Shown here piece after piece: positions 56,570 to 64,000 of a DNA stretch of 64,000 nucleotides. Source of the stretch: Salinivenus iranica (GTDB taxonomy: Bacteria > Bacteroidota > Rhodothermia > Rhodothermales > Salinibacteraceae); contig NCRB01000001.1 of the NCBI GenBank assembly GCA_002894665.1, positions 62,001 through 126,000 of the forward strand, read 5' to 3'. Numbering within the stretch: position 1 is the stretch's first letter; the number at the start of each line of letters is the position of its first letter. Under the pieces are notes generated by a model. The model did not search any database. It saw only the letters and a program-made list of their open reading frames with translations, and was not told where the DNA came from. The translations under genes were made by a program, and so were the position numbers.

Positions 56570-56622
56570 GTTGGAGGTTGAACGTTCTCATCCCCGTCCC
56601 TCGAAACTTTCAACCTGCCAAC
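56570..56622. repeat. imperfect inverted repeat between fadN and fadA
   Basis: GTTGGAGGTTGAA (56570-56582) pairs with TTCAACCTGCCAAC (56609-56622) with one unpaired base. The left arm sits within a direct repeat of GAACGTT (about 56566 and 56580). The stem may slow or attenuate readthrough, stabilise the fadN mRNA end, or be a small dispersed repeat. It lies 17 bases before the fadA start, in an otherwise short intergenic gap. Confidence 0.5.
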
Positions 56623-56638
56623 CTTCAACATAAAACCC

Positions 56639-57844
56639 ATGAACGCACAAAACGACGCCTACATCGTCAGCAGCGTCCGCACGCCCGTCGGCAAGGCCCA
56701 GAAGGGCACGCTCGCCAACTACCGCCCCGAAGACCTCGGCGCCGAGGCCGTGAAAGGGGCACTGGACCGCGTGGACGGCCTGGCGCCCGAGATGATCGAC
56801 GATGTGCTGATGGGCTGCGCCTTTCCGGAAGGTCCGCAGGGGATGAACGTAGGACGTCTCATCGCCCAGAAGGCCGGGCTCCCAGACCACGTGCCCGGCG
56901 CGACGGTCAACCGCTTCTGCTCCTCGGGCCTGCAGACGATCGCCCAGGCCACCCAGCGCATCGTTACGGGGACGGCCGACGTCATTGTGGCTGGCGGGGC
57001 GGAGTCGATGAGCCAGGTGCCGATGAGCGGCTTCTTCTTCCAGCCCGACCCGGAGATGACCGAGGAGAACATCGGGACGTACGTCTCGATGGGCATTACC
57101 GCCGAGAATGTGGCGGAGGCGTACGACGTGAGCCGGGAGGACCAGGATCGGTTCGCCCTGCGCTCCCACGAGCGCGCGGTGGACGCCATCGACAGTGGGC
57201 GGTTCGACGACGAACTGGTGCCGCTGACCGTGGAAGAGACGCACTACCAGTCGGCCAACGGACATGCGGGCGGCACCACCGAGACGCAGACGACGCTGGA
57301 AACGGACGAGGGCCCGCGGCGCGACACGAACCTGGAGGTGCTGTCGAAACTGCCCGCTGCATTCAAGAAGGGCGGGAGCGTGACGCCGGGCAACTCGTCG
57401 CAGCGGTCCGACGGGGGCGCGGCGACGGTCGTGATGAGCGGGGACCGGGTCGAGGAACTCGGCGTGGAGCCGCTGGGGGCGCTTCGGGGCTTTGCCGTGG
57501 CGGGCGTCGACCCGGAGCTGATGGGCATTGGGCCGGCGGAGGCGATCCCGAAAGTGCTGGACCAGACGGGCCTCTCGCTGGACGACATCGGCCTCGTGGA
57601 GCTGAATGAGGCGTTTGCGTCGCAGTCGCTCGCCGTCATCCGCGAGGTGGGGCTCGACGAGGACATCGTGAACGTGAACGGTGGGGCGATTGCCTTGGGC
57701 CACCCGCTCGGGTGCACGGGCGCAAAGCTCACCGCTACGCTCCTGCACGAGATGATCCGCCGCGAAGTGCGCTACGGCCTCTGCACGATGTGCGTGGGGG
57801 GTGGGATGGGGGCCGCCGGTGTGATCGAGAACCTGCGAGTTTGA
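56639..57844 (+). CDS. fadA: acetyl-CoA acyltransferase (3-ketoacyl-CoA thiolase)
   Basis: Cleaves 3-ketoacyl-CoA with CoA to acetyl-CoA and the shortened acyl-CoA. 401 residues. The nucleophile Cys lies in NRFCSSGLQ (about 89-97), [10 protein letters not shown] follows, and the C-terminal motifs are [24 protein letters not shown] and [12 protein letters not shown] with the second active-site Cys. All catalytic residues are present. It is the second gene of the fadN-fadA pair. The next gene on the plus strand is fadE, 3.7 kb away, with a minus-strand lipoprotein insert in between. Confidence 0.94.
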   Translation: MNAQNDAYIVSSVRTPVGKAQKGTLANYRPEDLGAEAVKGALDRVDGLAPEMIDDVLMGCAFPEGPQGMNVGRLIAQKAGLPDHVPGATVNRFCSSGLQTIAQATQRIVTGTADVIVAGGAESMSQVPMSGFFFQPDPEMTEENIGTYVSMGITAENVAEAYDVSREDQDRFALRSHERAVDAIDSGRFDDELVPLTVEETHYQSANGHAGGTTETQTTLETDEGPRRDTNLEVLSKLPAAFKKGGSVTPGNSSQRSDGGAATVVMSGDRVEELGVEPLGALRGFAVAGVDPELMGIGPAEAIPKVLDQTGLSLDDIGLVELNEAFASQSLAVIREVGLDEDIVNVNGGAIALGHPLGCTGAKLTATLLHEMIRREVRYGLCTMCVGGGMGAAGVIENLRV

Positions 57845-57865
57845 TTTCGACGAACCCTTTCGGGA

Positions 57866-58447
57866 TCAGTCCCCGTCACGCAGTGGAATTTCGATCGGGC
57901 TTGAGTCCGTCCTCAGGATAAGGGCTCCGGCCGATTCGTGCATCTTCTGAATTATGTCTCGTCCGTCTTGGGAGTGTACGGAGTAGAGAGCACCACTGCT
58001 TCGAACTGAGTCTGCCTCCACGACGGCGGAAATCAAGGGATTTGTCTCTCGCATGGGACCCTCTTCCAGTACGAGACGCCAAGTTTGAGTCAGCGTTCGT
58101 TCTTTATCGAAAGTAACCCTTGCGGAGTCCGTTGCGAGGGAGACGCCAGAACAGAGCGAAGGGGTTTCGGCCCGGAAACACCCGGTTGAGTCCTGCACGG
58201 GGGCGATCGTGCGAAGAAGATGTGCCTGACCAATCAGACGGACGTGACCGGTGCCCGAGATGCGAGGGTGGGCCCGCACGCTCACGGTGAACGTGTCGCC
58301 TGCCACTGCGGAAGAGGGGATATTGAGCTCGACAGAACCCTCGAATAGTCGAAACGGCTGGGCCCGATTGCAGTCAAGACAGTTCCCGAGGTCACACCCC
58401 GCGATGAGAAGTAAGCTGAGAAGCCCGAGATACAAAGAGGTCCGCAT
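57866..58447 (-). CDS. putative lipoprotein of unknown function (1)
   Basis: 193 residues. The signal LYLGLLSLLLIAGC ends in a lipobox, so the mature protein should begin with the lipid-carrying C18. Downstream, three more cysteines (C24, C27 and two in the middle) could form disulfides. The rest is beta-type sequence with no recognised family. The stop lies 21 bases from the convergent fadA. Its GC content is visibly lower than that of the fad genes, and it is the first of three minus-strand lipoprotein genes that look like one insert. Confidence 0.65.
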   Translation of the reverse strand: MRTSLYLGLLSLLLIAGCDLGNCLDCNRAQPFRLFEGSVELNIPSSAVAGDTFTVSVRAHPRISGTGHVRLIGQAHLLRTIAPVQDSTGCFRAETPSLCSGVSLATDSARVTFDKERTLTQTWRLVLEEGPMRETNPLISAVVEADSVRSSGALYSVHSQDGRDIIQKMHESAGALILRTDSSPIEIPLRDGD

Positions 58448-58485
58448 GAAAAGGGGCTGAGCTTACCAACGGTACGAAAGGAGAG

Positions 58486-58941
58486 CTACTGCGTCGACAG
58501 CGAGTCGAGCGCGAAGTCGACGCGAACGCTGTCGTAGGGTGGGTTGGGACGGAAATCTGCGTCAAACTGCTTCGGCTCTGCCACGGCCAGCCCGCTCCCC
58601 TCCGGTGGGTCGACCGAAGCCAAAAAACAAGAATTCTTGGTCACCCCGTGGAGTAGCGGAAGTCCAGTCCGGTATCTACCGGTAGAATCGGGAAAGTCAC
58701 GGGTACGGTCCACATCTGAACTATCGCACCCATCGGGCCGATGAGCAAGAGTAACGACGGCGTCATCCACGGGTGCGCCGGACGCCGTCTGTACTTTTCC
58801 GTACACGATGGCGCCCACAGTGTGGGTCGTGGAGTCGGTCGTTCCGCAGGCCCCGATTGTTAGCAGCAGTGCGATTACTGTGATCAAAGGCAGCAAGACC
58901 CCGCAGAACGATTGTAACCGTAAGAAAGATTTTGTGCGCAT
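58486..58941 (-). CDS. putative lipoprotein with carboxypeptidase-regulatory-like core (2)
   Basis: 151 residues. A basic N-terminus and the long hydrophobic LLPLITVIALLLTIGAC give a lipobox with C32 as the lipidated residue. VYGKVQTASGAPVDDAVVTL (about 48-67) is the start of an Ig-like carboxypeptidase-regulatory fold, common in surface proteins of this phylum. It lies 38 bases upstream of the first lipoprotein gene in transcription order and 52 bases downstream of the broken metallopeptidase. Function is unknown, and low GC suggests acquisition along with its neighbours. Confidence 0.65.
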   Translation of the reverse strand: MRTKSFLRLQSFCGVLLPLITVIALLLTIGACGTTDSTTHTVGAIVYGKVQTASGAPVDDAVVTLAHRPDGCDSSDVDRTRDFPDSTGRYRTGLPLLHGVTKNSCFLASVDPPEGSGLAVAEPKQFDADFRPNPPYDSVRVDFALDSLSTQ

Positions 58942-58993
58942 AAAATTTACCCCAAAAGAGTTCGGAAGCTGATGGACTGGTCATCCAAGACTC

Positions 58994-61149
58994 TCACGGG
59001 CAGATCTGATTCGGCGTGACTCCGTTGCATCCCCCTCCACCATCGTTGTTGTTGATGATCACGCTCGTCTGCGCCGAGGCGGTCTCACTGCCCTTGACAG
59101 CCTCCACTTTGATGTCGACGGTGATGGTGCTGGAGATGAAGTCCTTGCCCCAGGTGACTGAGGAACCGGTGCCGATTTGGAACCATCCTGCTCCTTCGTC
59201 CGCAAACCAGGTGTAGGAAGCTCCGCTGAGGTTGGTGGAGGCTGTCCAAGTGCCCTGTTCCCCTTCGTCTAAGTTCACCGGATCGGACACACTTACTGTC
59301 AACGGCGGACCGTCATAATTTTCTCCGTACAGGTTTTTTCGACAGAGCGCTTTTACATCCGTGCGGTTCCAGCTACCGGGCTCCGTGGCAGACTCGCTAA
59401 ACGACGATGGTGATGATGAACGGGTGTCGAAGTACCCGGAATAGCTGGGAATTTGACGCTGAAAACATGCGATTAAGTGATCCACCCCATTCGCCCTCGA
59501 ACCGTCCGTTTTGCACGTTTTGATGATATCGGCCACGTACGAGCCTGGGTAGTCTGCTCCGTCGTGCGACTCATTGGAGGGATCGGTTAAGTCCCACAGG
59601 AACGCTGCGACGGCACCTTCGATGATTGAGCCATCGTCTGGATCGCCACCTCCACGGACAGCTGGATAGAATTCGTTCTGCTCGAAATCATTTACATATA
59701 TGTTACCGTTTTTCACTCCGACAGCACCGTGGTAGTTGGCGAACCCCTCAGAAAATGCACACTGTAGATTATGTGCCCCGTCGAGGTAATGTGGAGACGG
59801 GCACTCACCACTTGCCACGTTTCCACCAAGGGCTTTCGCGTGCATGGCATGACCATACTCATGTGCAACAACAAAGTCCCCGTACGGACCTCCGATGTGG
59901 GAATCGGGATATCCGTCAGCTCCCGGTCTATCCTTGATTACAATGACATCGTCCCCTCCATCTGAGCACCAGGGTGAGATGAAAGGAGGAAGAGAACCAC
60001 AGTAGAAGCTGTTGTCCACATCCCACTCGATGTGAACGTCTATTTTTCCTCGCTGCTCCTGAAAAAAGGAGCGCGACTTTGAGATGGTCTGGCTCATCCT
60101 CTTGAAGACGTGCGACATCTTGAAGGAGGCCTGAACGGGGATCTGCTGGCCGCAGTCCGTTGCGAATTCTCCCGAAAAGGAGCCAACGACGTCGGATCCC
60201 GTCTGGGGATGGTACACACGCAGTCGATAGTTGTCCTGCACGTGAATCGTGCCGGAGTACGACCCGGACCCGTGAATGTCATCGGAGTAGCAGGGAATGG
60301 TGACGTTGCCGTTGTCGTCGACCACCTCCGTGCTGCTGCTTCGTTCCCGACCGAGCCCATCGTACACGGTGTAGCTCACACGGGCTCCAGACAAGAGTTC
60401 AAGGGTTTGGGTTATTTCGTTCATGTACTTCACCTGGATCGTAGTAACTCCAGTGATTTTCGATTCCGTGTTCTGATACGACGAACTCGTGCTGGTCATG
60501 GGAAGCTTGGGCAGTTCATCTTTCATCGTGGGTGGCCCCGGTTGCTGCCGGGCCCCGTCCGGAAAGAGACTTCGGTCGAATGTTTCGGTCACCTTGCCCC
60601 CTGCGTCGCTGATCCACAACCAGATTGAGCGAGATGCGGTGTTCTTGATCCACTCACCACTCTTCGTTCGTAAATCCGCGTTTTCAGCAGAGGCACTGGC
60701 GATCACTTGATAGTATCCGGGTTCTTCGAGGCGGATCGTCGTCTGACGCCGCAATGATTGTCCATTACCCACGGCCTGTGTCCATGAGCCCTGTGCACGA
60801 AGGGGTTTCCCAGCCCTAATCTGTGCTTTTTGGCATTCAGCGCCGAAAGTTCAGGAAACGTGAGGCGCAGGTGAGTCTGTTCGGCGGGAAGGTCCCCACG
60901 CGCTTCCACGGAGAGATGCACGTCGGATCCAGGCGTCAGCGGGCCGTCCACCTGAACACCGAGTTTCGAGAAGCGCATCCTCGCCTAAAGACCCGCTTTA
61001 CCGCTACGAGTCTCTGAACTCGTGGCGGAGGTAAAGGCGTTTGTAGTTGTGGCAGAGTTTTCCGGGGATTGGAGAGCACCTTGGTCACATCCCACGATGA
61101 GAAGCGCACAAAAAAGAGTCGTGAGTGAGACGATAGTTCGGGAATACAT
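58994..61149 (-). pseudogene. broken lipoprotein HExxH metallopeptidase
   Basis: Reconstructed from three frame segments. From the ATG at 61149 a lipoprotein signal (LLIVGC, lipobox C21) runs for 54 codons to an in-frame TAG at 60985-60987. The same frame continues past the TAG to an A5 run (plus-strand T5, 60827-60831), where one missing base shifts it. A sixth A would join it smoothly to the remaining long frame, which reads on to 58994. The long part has HEYGHAMHAKALG (zinc HExxH), a likely third ligand in EGFANYHG, and an Ig-like C-terminal domain. The intact protein would have about 718 residues. The TAG and the shift together make a pseudogene more likely than recoding, but a sequencing error could explain the A-run. 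Confidence 0.75.
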
Positions 61150-61436
61150 GAGACGAAGAAGAATTCGGCCGAAGGGAGAAAGGGGAGGTGAAATGCATGG
61201 ATCAGAGCTCCGAGAAAACAGCTCATCAACTGCGTAAAGAGTTTAACAAGGGGGGGGGGCAGAAAGTCAAAGACGCATGAAGATTCACACGGTCCGGCGG
61301 AGACTTAACCAGTCGACCTCCCACGCCATCCCGCAGCCAGGAAGAGCAATAATGTGTGGCGGCTCTGGGGGGTGTGGAGGCAGGGCGTCGGTGCCTCCCC
61401 CATCCATTCCTCCAGGCCTCCGCGCACATTCGCAAC

Positions 61437-61449
61437 ATAACACCGTTAA
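61437..61449. promoter_or_regulatory. degenerate palindrome upstream of fadE (distal site)
   Basis: ATAACACCGTTAA matches 11 of 13 positions of the perfect site that follows. It starts 31 bases before that site, which is about three turns of DNA and would put two bound proteins on the same face. Confidence 0.5.
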
Positions 61450-61466
61450 CCAAGTATGAGTTTGTA

Positions 61467-61481
61467 GTTAACGCCGTTAAC
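61467..61481. promoter_or_regulatory. perfect palindrome upstream of fadE (proximal site)
   Basis: GTTAACGCCGTTAAC is a perfect 7+1+7 palindrome ending 71 bases upstream of the fadE start. Its 13-base core is the exact reverse complement of the site before fadN. It is a proposed operator for the TetR protein encoded at 51392. Confidence 0.62.
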
Positions 61482-61552
61482 CACTCTGTATCTGGAGTTG
61501 CTGCCCGGATCGCAGGGGTGCTTTGTTCCTTTTGACCGACCGGAGGCTGGCC

Positions 61553-64000
61553 ATGACACTTCCCCTCTTCGACGTTTTCGCGGGCATGCCGCTGGTTGGT
61601 GTCATCCTCGGCGTGCTCCTCGTGCTCTTTGTGCTCGGCTACACCGGTGCGCCTCTCTGGACCTGGGCGCTCGCCGGGGCCGCCGGCCTCTACGGAGGCG
61701 GTGCACCGCTGTGGATCTGGGTTCCCTACGGAGTGCTCGTGGTCGTTTTCAACATTGGCCCGATTCGACGTCAGGTGTCCGCTGGCGTCATGCAGCTGAT
61801 GGAAGCGCTTCAATTTCTCCCAACCATCTCCGAAACCGAGCAGACGGCCATCGACGCGGGAACCGTGTGGATGGAGGGGGAGCTTTTCTCTGGGAAGCCC
61901 GACTTCGACAAGACGCTCGACCAGCTCTACCCCGAGCTGTCGGACGAGGAGCAGGCCTTCCTGGACGGGCCGTGCGAGGAGGTCTGCGAGATGGTCGACG
62001 ACTGGCAGGTGCACCAGCGCGGGGATCTGTCGTCGGAGACCTGGGACTACTTGAAAGAGAGGGGCTTCTTCGGCCTTATCATTCCAGAGGAGTATGGCGG
62101 GAAAGGCTTTTCTGTTGCCGCCCGGAGTGCAGTGGTGCAGAAGCTCGGCAGCCATTCCGTGCCTCTTGCCATCACCGTCATGGTGCCCAACTCGCTGGGT
62201 CCGGGCGAGCTATTGCTCCACTACGGTACCGATAAGCAGCAGGATCACTACCTGCCCAGGTTGGCGAGCGGCGAGATCCTGCCCTCCTTCGCCCTCACGG
62301 AGCCCAACGCCGGTTCGGACGCCGGCGCGATGGAGTCGACCGGCACGGTGTTCAAGGACGAGGACGGCGAGCTCAAGCTGCGGCTCAACTGGGAGAAGCG
62401 CTACATCTCGCTGGCCGCCATTTCGGGCGTGCTTGGGCTGGCGTTTAAGCTGCACGATCCGGAAAATCACCTGGGCAAGGGCGAGGACCTGGGGATCACC
62501 TGCGCCCTTGTGCCCACCGACACGCCGGGCGTGAAGCTGGGGCGTCGTCACGATCCGCTCGGCGTCGCATTCTTCAACTGCCCGACGGAGGGGGAAGACG
62601 TGGTGCTTCCGATCGACTCCATCATCGGGGGCAAAGAGGGCGCCGGGCGCGGCTGGGCCATGCTCATGGATGCGCTCTCGGCCGGCCGCGGCATCATGCT
62701 CCCGGCGCAGGCCGTGGGCGGCGGCAAGTTTGTGACCCGTGTGGCGGGGGGGCACGCGGCCATCCGCGAGCAGTTCGGCCTGTCGATCGGCAAGTTCGAG
62801 GGCATCGAGGAGCCGCTCGCCCGCATCGCCGGGTACACCTACATCATGGACGCGGCCCGAAACTACACGAACGGTGCGGTGGACCGGGGCGAAAAGCCAG
62901 GCGTGGTGTCGGCCATCATGAAATACCACACCACCGAGATGCAGCGCGACCTCGTGAACGACGGGATGGACGTGCTGGCGGGGAACGGGATCTCGCGCGG
63001 CCCCAACAACCTGCTGGCACAGGCCTACCAGGCGCTGCCGATCAGCATCACCGTGGAGGGGGCCAACATCCTGACCCGGACGATGATGATCTTCGGTCAG
63101 GGGGCGATCCGGTGCCACCCGTACGCCCTCAAAGAGATTGAGGCGCTGATGGACGGCGACGTACAGAAATTCGACGATGCGTTCTGGAGCCACATCGGCC
63201 ACGTGGTGCGCAACGGCTTCCGGGCCTTTGGCTTGAGCCTTACCCGTGGCCGCCTGGCGAGCAGTCCTGTGAGCGGCCCCGCGGCCCCGTACTACCGCAA
63301 GATGGCGTGGGCGTCGGCCAGCTTTGCCTTCTTCGCCGACCTGGCGATGGGCAGCCTCGGCGGGGCGCTGAAGCGGAAGGAGAAGATTACCGGCCGCTTT
63401 GCCGACATCCTCTCCTGGATGTATCTGGGCACGGCCGTCCTCACGCGGTTCGAGAAGGAGGGCCGACCGGAAGAGCAGGAGGCCTTCCTGCACTGGAGCA
63501 TGCAGTACGCCTTCGCGCAAATGCAGGAGGCGTTCGAGGGACTGTTCGAGAACCTGAAGGTGCCGGGGCTGACGTGGCTCCTGCGCGGCGTCGTGGCGCC
63601 GTGGTCCCGCCTCAACACGATCGGAGAGATGCCGGACGATGAACTCGGCGGCACCATTGCGCGGGCCATTCAGGAGAAGGACGGCGCCCGCGAGTGGCTC
63701 ACCGAGGACCTCTACGTCCCGGACGACACGGACCAGCCGCTGGGCGAGCTGGAGCACGCCTTCCGCCTCAGCCGGGACGCCTACCACGTGGGGCAGACCA
63801 TCAAGGGCGCGATCCGCGAAGGCACCCTGCCCAAGAAGCGTCCGCACCAGCTGTTGGACGAGGCCGTGGCCGAGGGCGTCATCACGGAGGAGGAGCGCGA
63901 CCTCGTCCACCGCGCCGACGAGGCCCGCGAGCAGTACATCCAGGTCGACGAGTTTGACCTCGAGGAGTACCGTCAGCGGCGGATGCTGCCGGGGCAGCCG
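61553..64000 (+). CDS. fadE: acyl-CoA dehydrogenase, FadE type (partial at right edge)
   Basis: Introduces the first double bond in long-chain acyl-CoA, with FAD as cofactor. The frame runs from the ATG at 61553, preceded by GGAGG, for 816 codons to the window edge without a stop. Two N-terminal hydrophobic stretches (about 10-35 and 40-75) anchor it in the membrane as in E. coli FadE (814 residues). The acyl-CoA dehydrogenase core follows, with LTEPNAGSDAGAMEST near 248-263. The length so far equals that of the E. coli enzyme, so only a few codons should be missing. It is separated from fadA by the lipoprotein insert. Confidence 0.92.
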   Translation, partial: MTLPLFDVFAGMPLVGVILGVLLVLFVLGYTGAPLWTWALAGAAGLYGGGAPLWIWVPYGVLVVVFNIGPIRRQVSAGVMQLMEALQFLPTISETEQTAIDAGTVWMEGELFSGKPDFDKTLDQLYPELSDEEQAFLDGPCEEVCEMVDDWQVHQRGDLSSETWDYLKERGFFGLIIPEEYGGKGFSVAARSAVVQKLGSHSVPLAITVMVPNSLGPGELLLHYGTDKQQDHYLPRLASGEILPSFALTEPNAGSDAGAMESTGTVFKDEDGELKLRLNWEKRYISLAAISGVLGLAFKLHDPENHLGKGEDLGITCALVPTDTPGVKLGRRHDPLGVAFFNCPTEGEDVVLPIDSIIGGKEGAGRGWAMLMDALSAGRGIMLPAQAVGGGKFVTRVAGGHAAIREQFGLSIGKFEGIEEPLARIAGYTYIMDAARNYTNGAVDRGEKPGVVSAIMKYHTTEMQRDLVNDGMDVLAGNGISRGPNNLLAQAYQALPISITVEGANILTRTMMIFGQGAIRCHPYALKEIEALMDGDVQKFDDAFWSHIGHVVRNGFRAFGLSLTRGRLASSPVSGPAAPYYRKMAWASASFAFFADLAMGSLGGALKRKEKITGRFADILSWMYLGTAVLTRFEKEGRPEEQEAFLHWSMQYAFAQMQEAFEGLFENLKVPGLTWLLRGVVAPWSRLNTIGEMPDDELGGTIARAIQEKDGAREWLTEDLYVPDDTDQPLGELEHAFRLSRDAYHVGQTIKGAIREGTLPKKRPHQLLDEAVAEGVITEEERDLVHRADEAREQYIQVDEFDLEEYRQRRMLPGQP

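Larger units (their letters stand above)
61150..61552. other. regulatory region between broken lipoprotein and fadE
   Basis: No gene is supported here. The left part (61150-61430) should contain the promoter of the minus-strand lipoprotein cluster and includes a run of G at 61250-61258. The right part holds two palindromic sites (annotated separately) and ends in GGAGG at 61541-61545, a clear ribosome-binding site for fadE. Confidence 0.5.

Overview
The window looks like a chromosomal segment of an extremely halophilic Bacteroidota/Rhodothermota bacterium, close to Salinibacter. The reasons are high GC, Asp/Glu-rich proteins, a type IX secretion (T9SS) C-terminal sorting domain, a PorV-type outer-membrane protein, frequent absence of Shine-Dalgarno sequences, and a histidine kinase whose architecture resembles those of haloarchaea. 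The taxonomic call is inference from protein character; no rRNA or tRNA gene was seen.

Region 1 (about 1-31,400) is a large surface-glycan locus. A plus-strand operon (368-8652) encodes a nucleotide-sugar pathway: glucose-1-phosphate cytidylyltransferase, an L-2-hydroxyglutarate-oxidase-type flavoenzyme, an SDR epimerase/dehydratase, an RfbC-type 3,5-epimerase, a second nucleotidyltransferase and a Rossmann/SAF-domain oxidoreductase. Two tandem GT8 glycosyltransferases follow. A minus-strand block (31,406 down to 8671) holds an ABC exporter, four sulfotransferases, an acyltransferase-3/OpgC-like membrane protein, an exostosin-like transferase, six GT4-type transferases, a Wzy/WaaL-like polymerase or ligase, and one further putative transferase. 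Together these suggest a sulfated, possibly acylated exopolysaccharide or O-antigen. In the middle lies a 1392-residue secreted protein combining a CxxCH heme motif, an Ig-like domain, a PA14 domain and a T9SS sorting tail.

Region 2 (31,600-51,200) is mixed: an HNH endonuclease, small membrane or secreted proteins, two sensor histidine kinases, a TIGR04283-type GT2, a DDAH-like amidinohydrolase, an ABC-2 transporter pair, MscS, the glycolytic pair gap-pgk, a TPR membrane protein, a sigma-54 response regulator, a LolD-like ATPase, a LON-domain protein, a metallo-beta-lactamase-fold hydrolase, an orphan 83-residue HisKA-like protein and PorV.

Region 3 (51,390-64,000) is a fatty-acid beta-oxidation regulon: a TetR regulator, FadD, a FadN-type dehydrogenase/hydratase, FadA thiolase, and FadE running off the right edge. 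A shared palindrome (TTAACGSCGTTAA) precedes fadN and occurs as a phased pair before fadE, and is proposed as the operator of the TetR protein. Between fadA and fadE, on the opposite strand, sits a visibly less GC-rich insert of three lipoprotein genes. The third, a HExxH metallopeptidase, is broken by an in-frame TAG and a one-base frameshift in an A-run.
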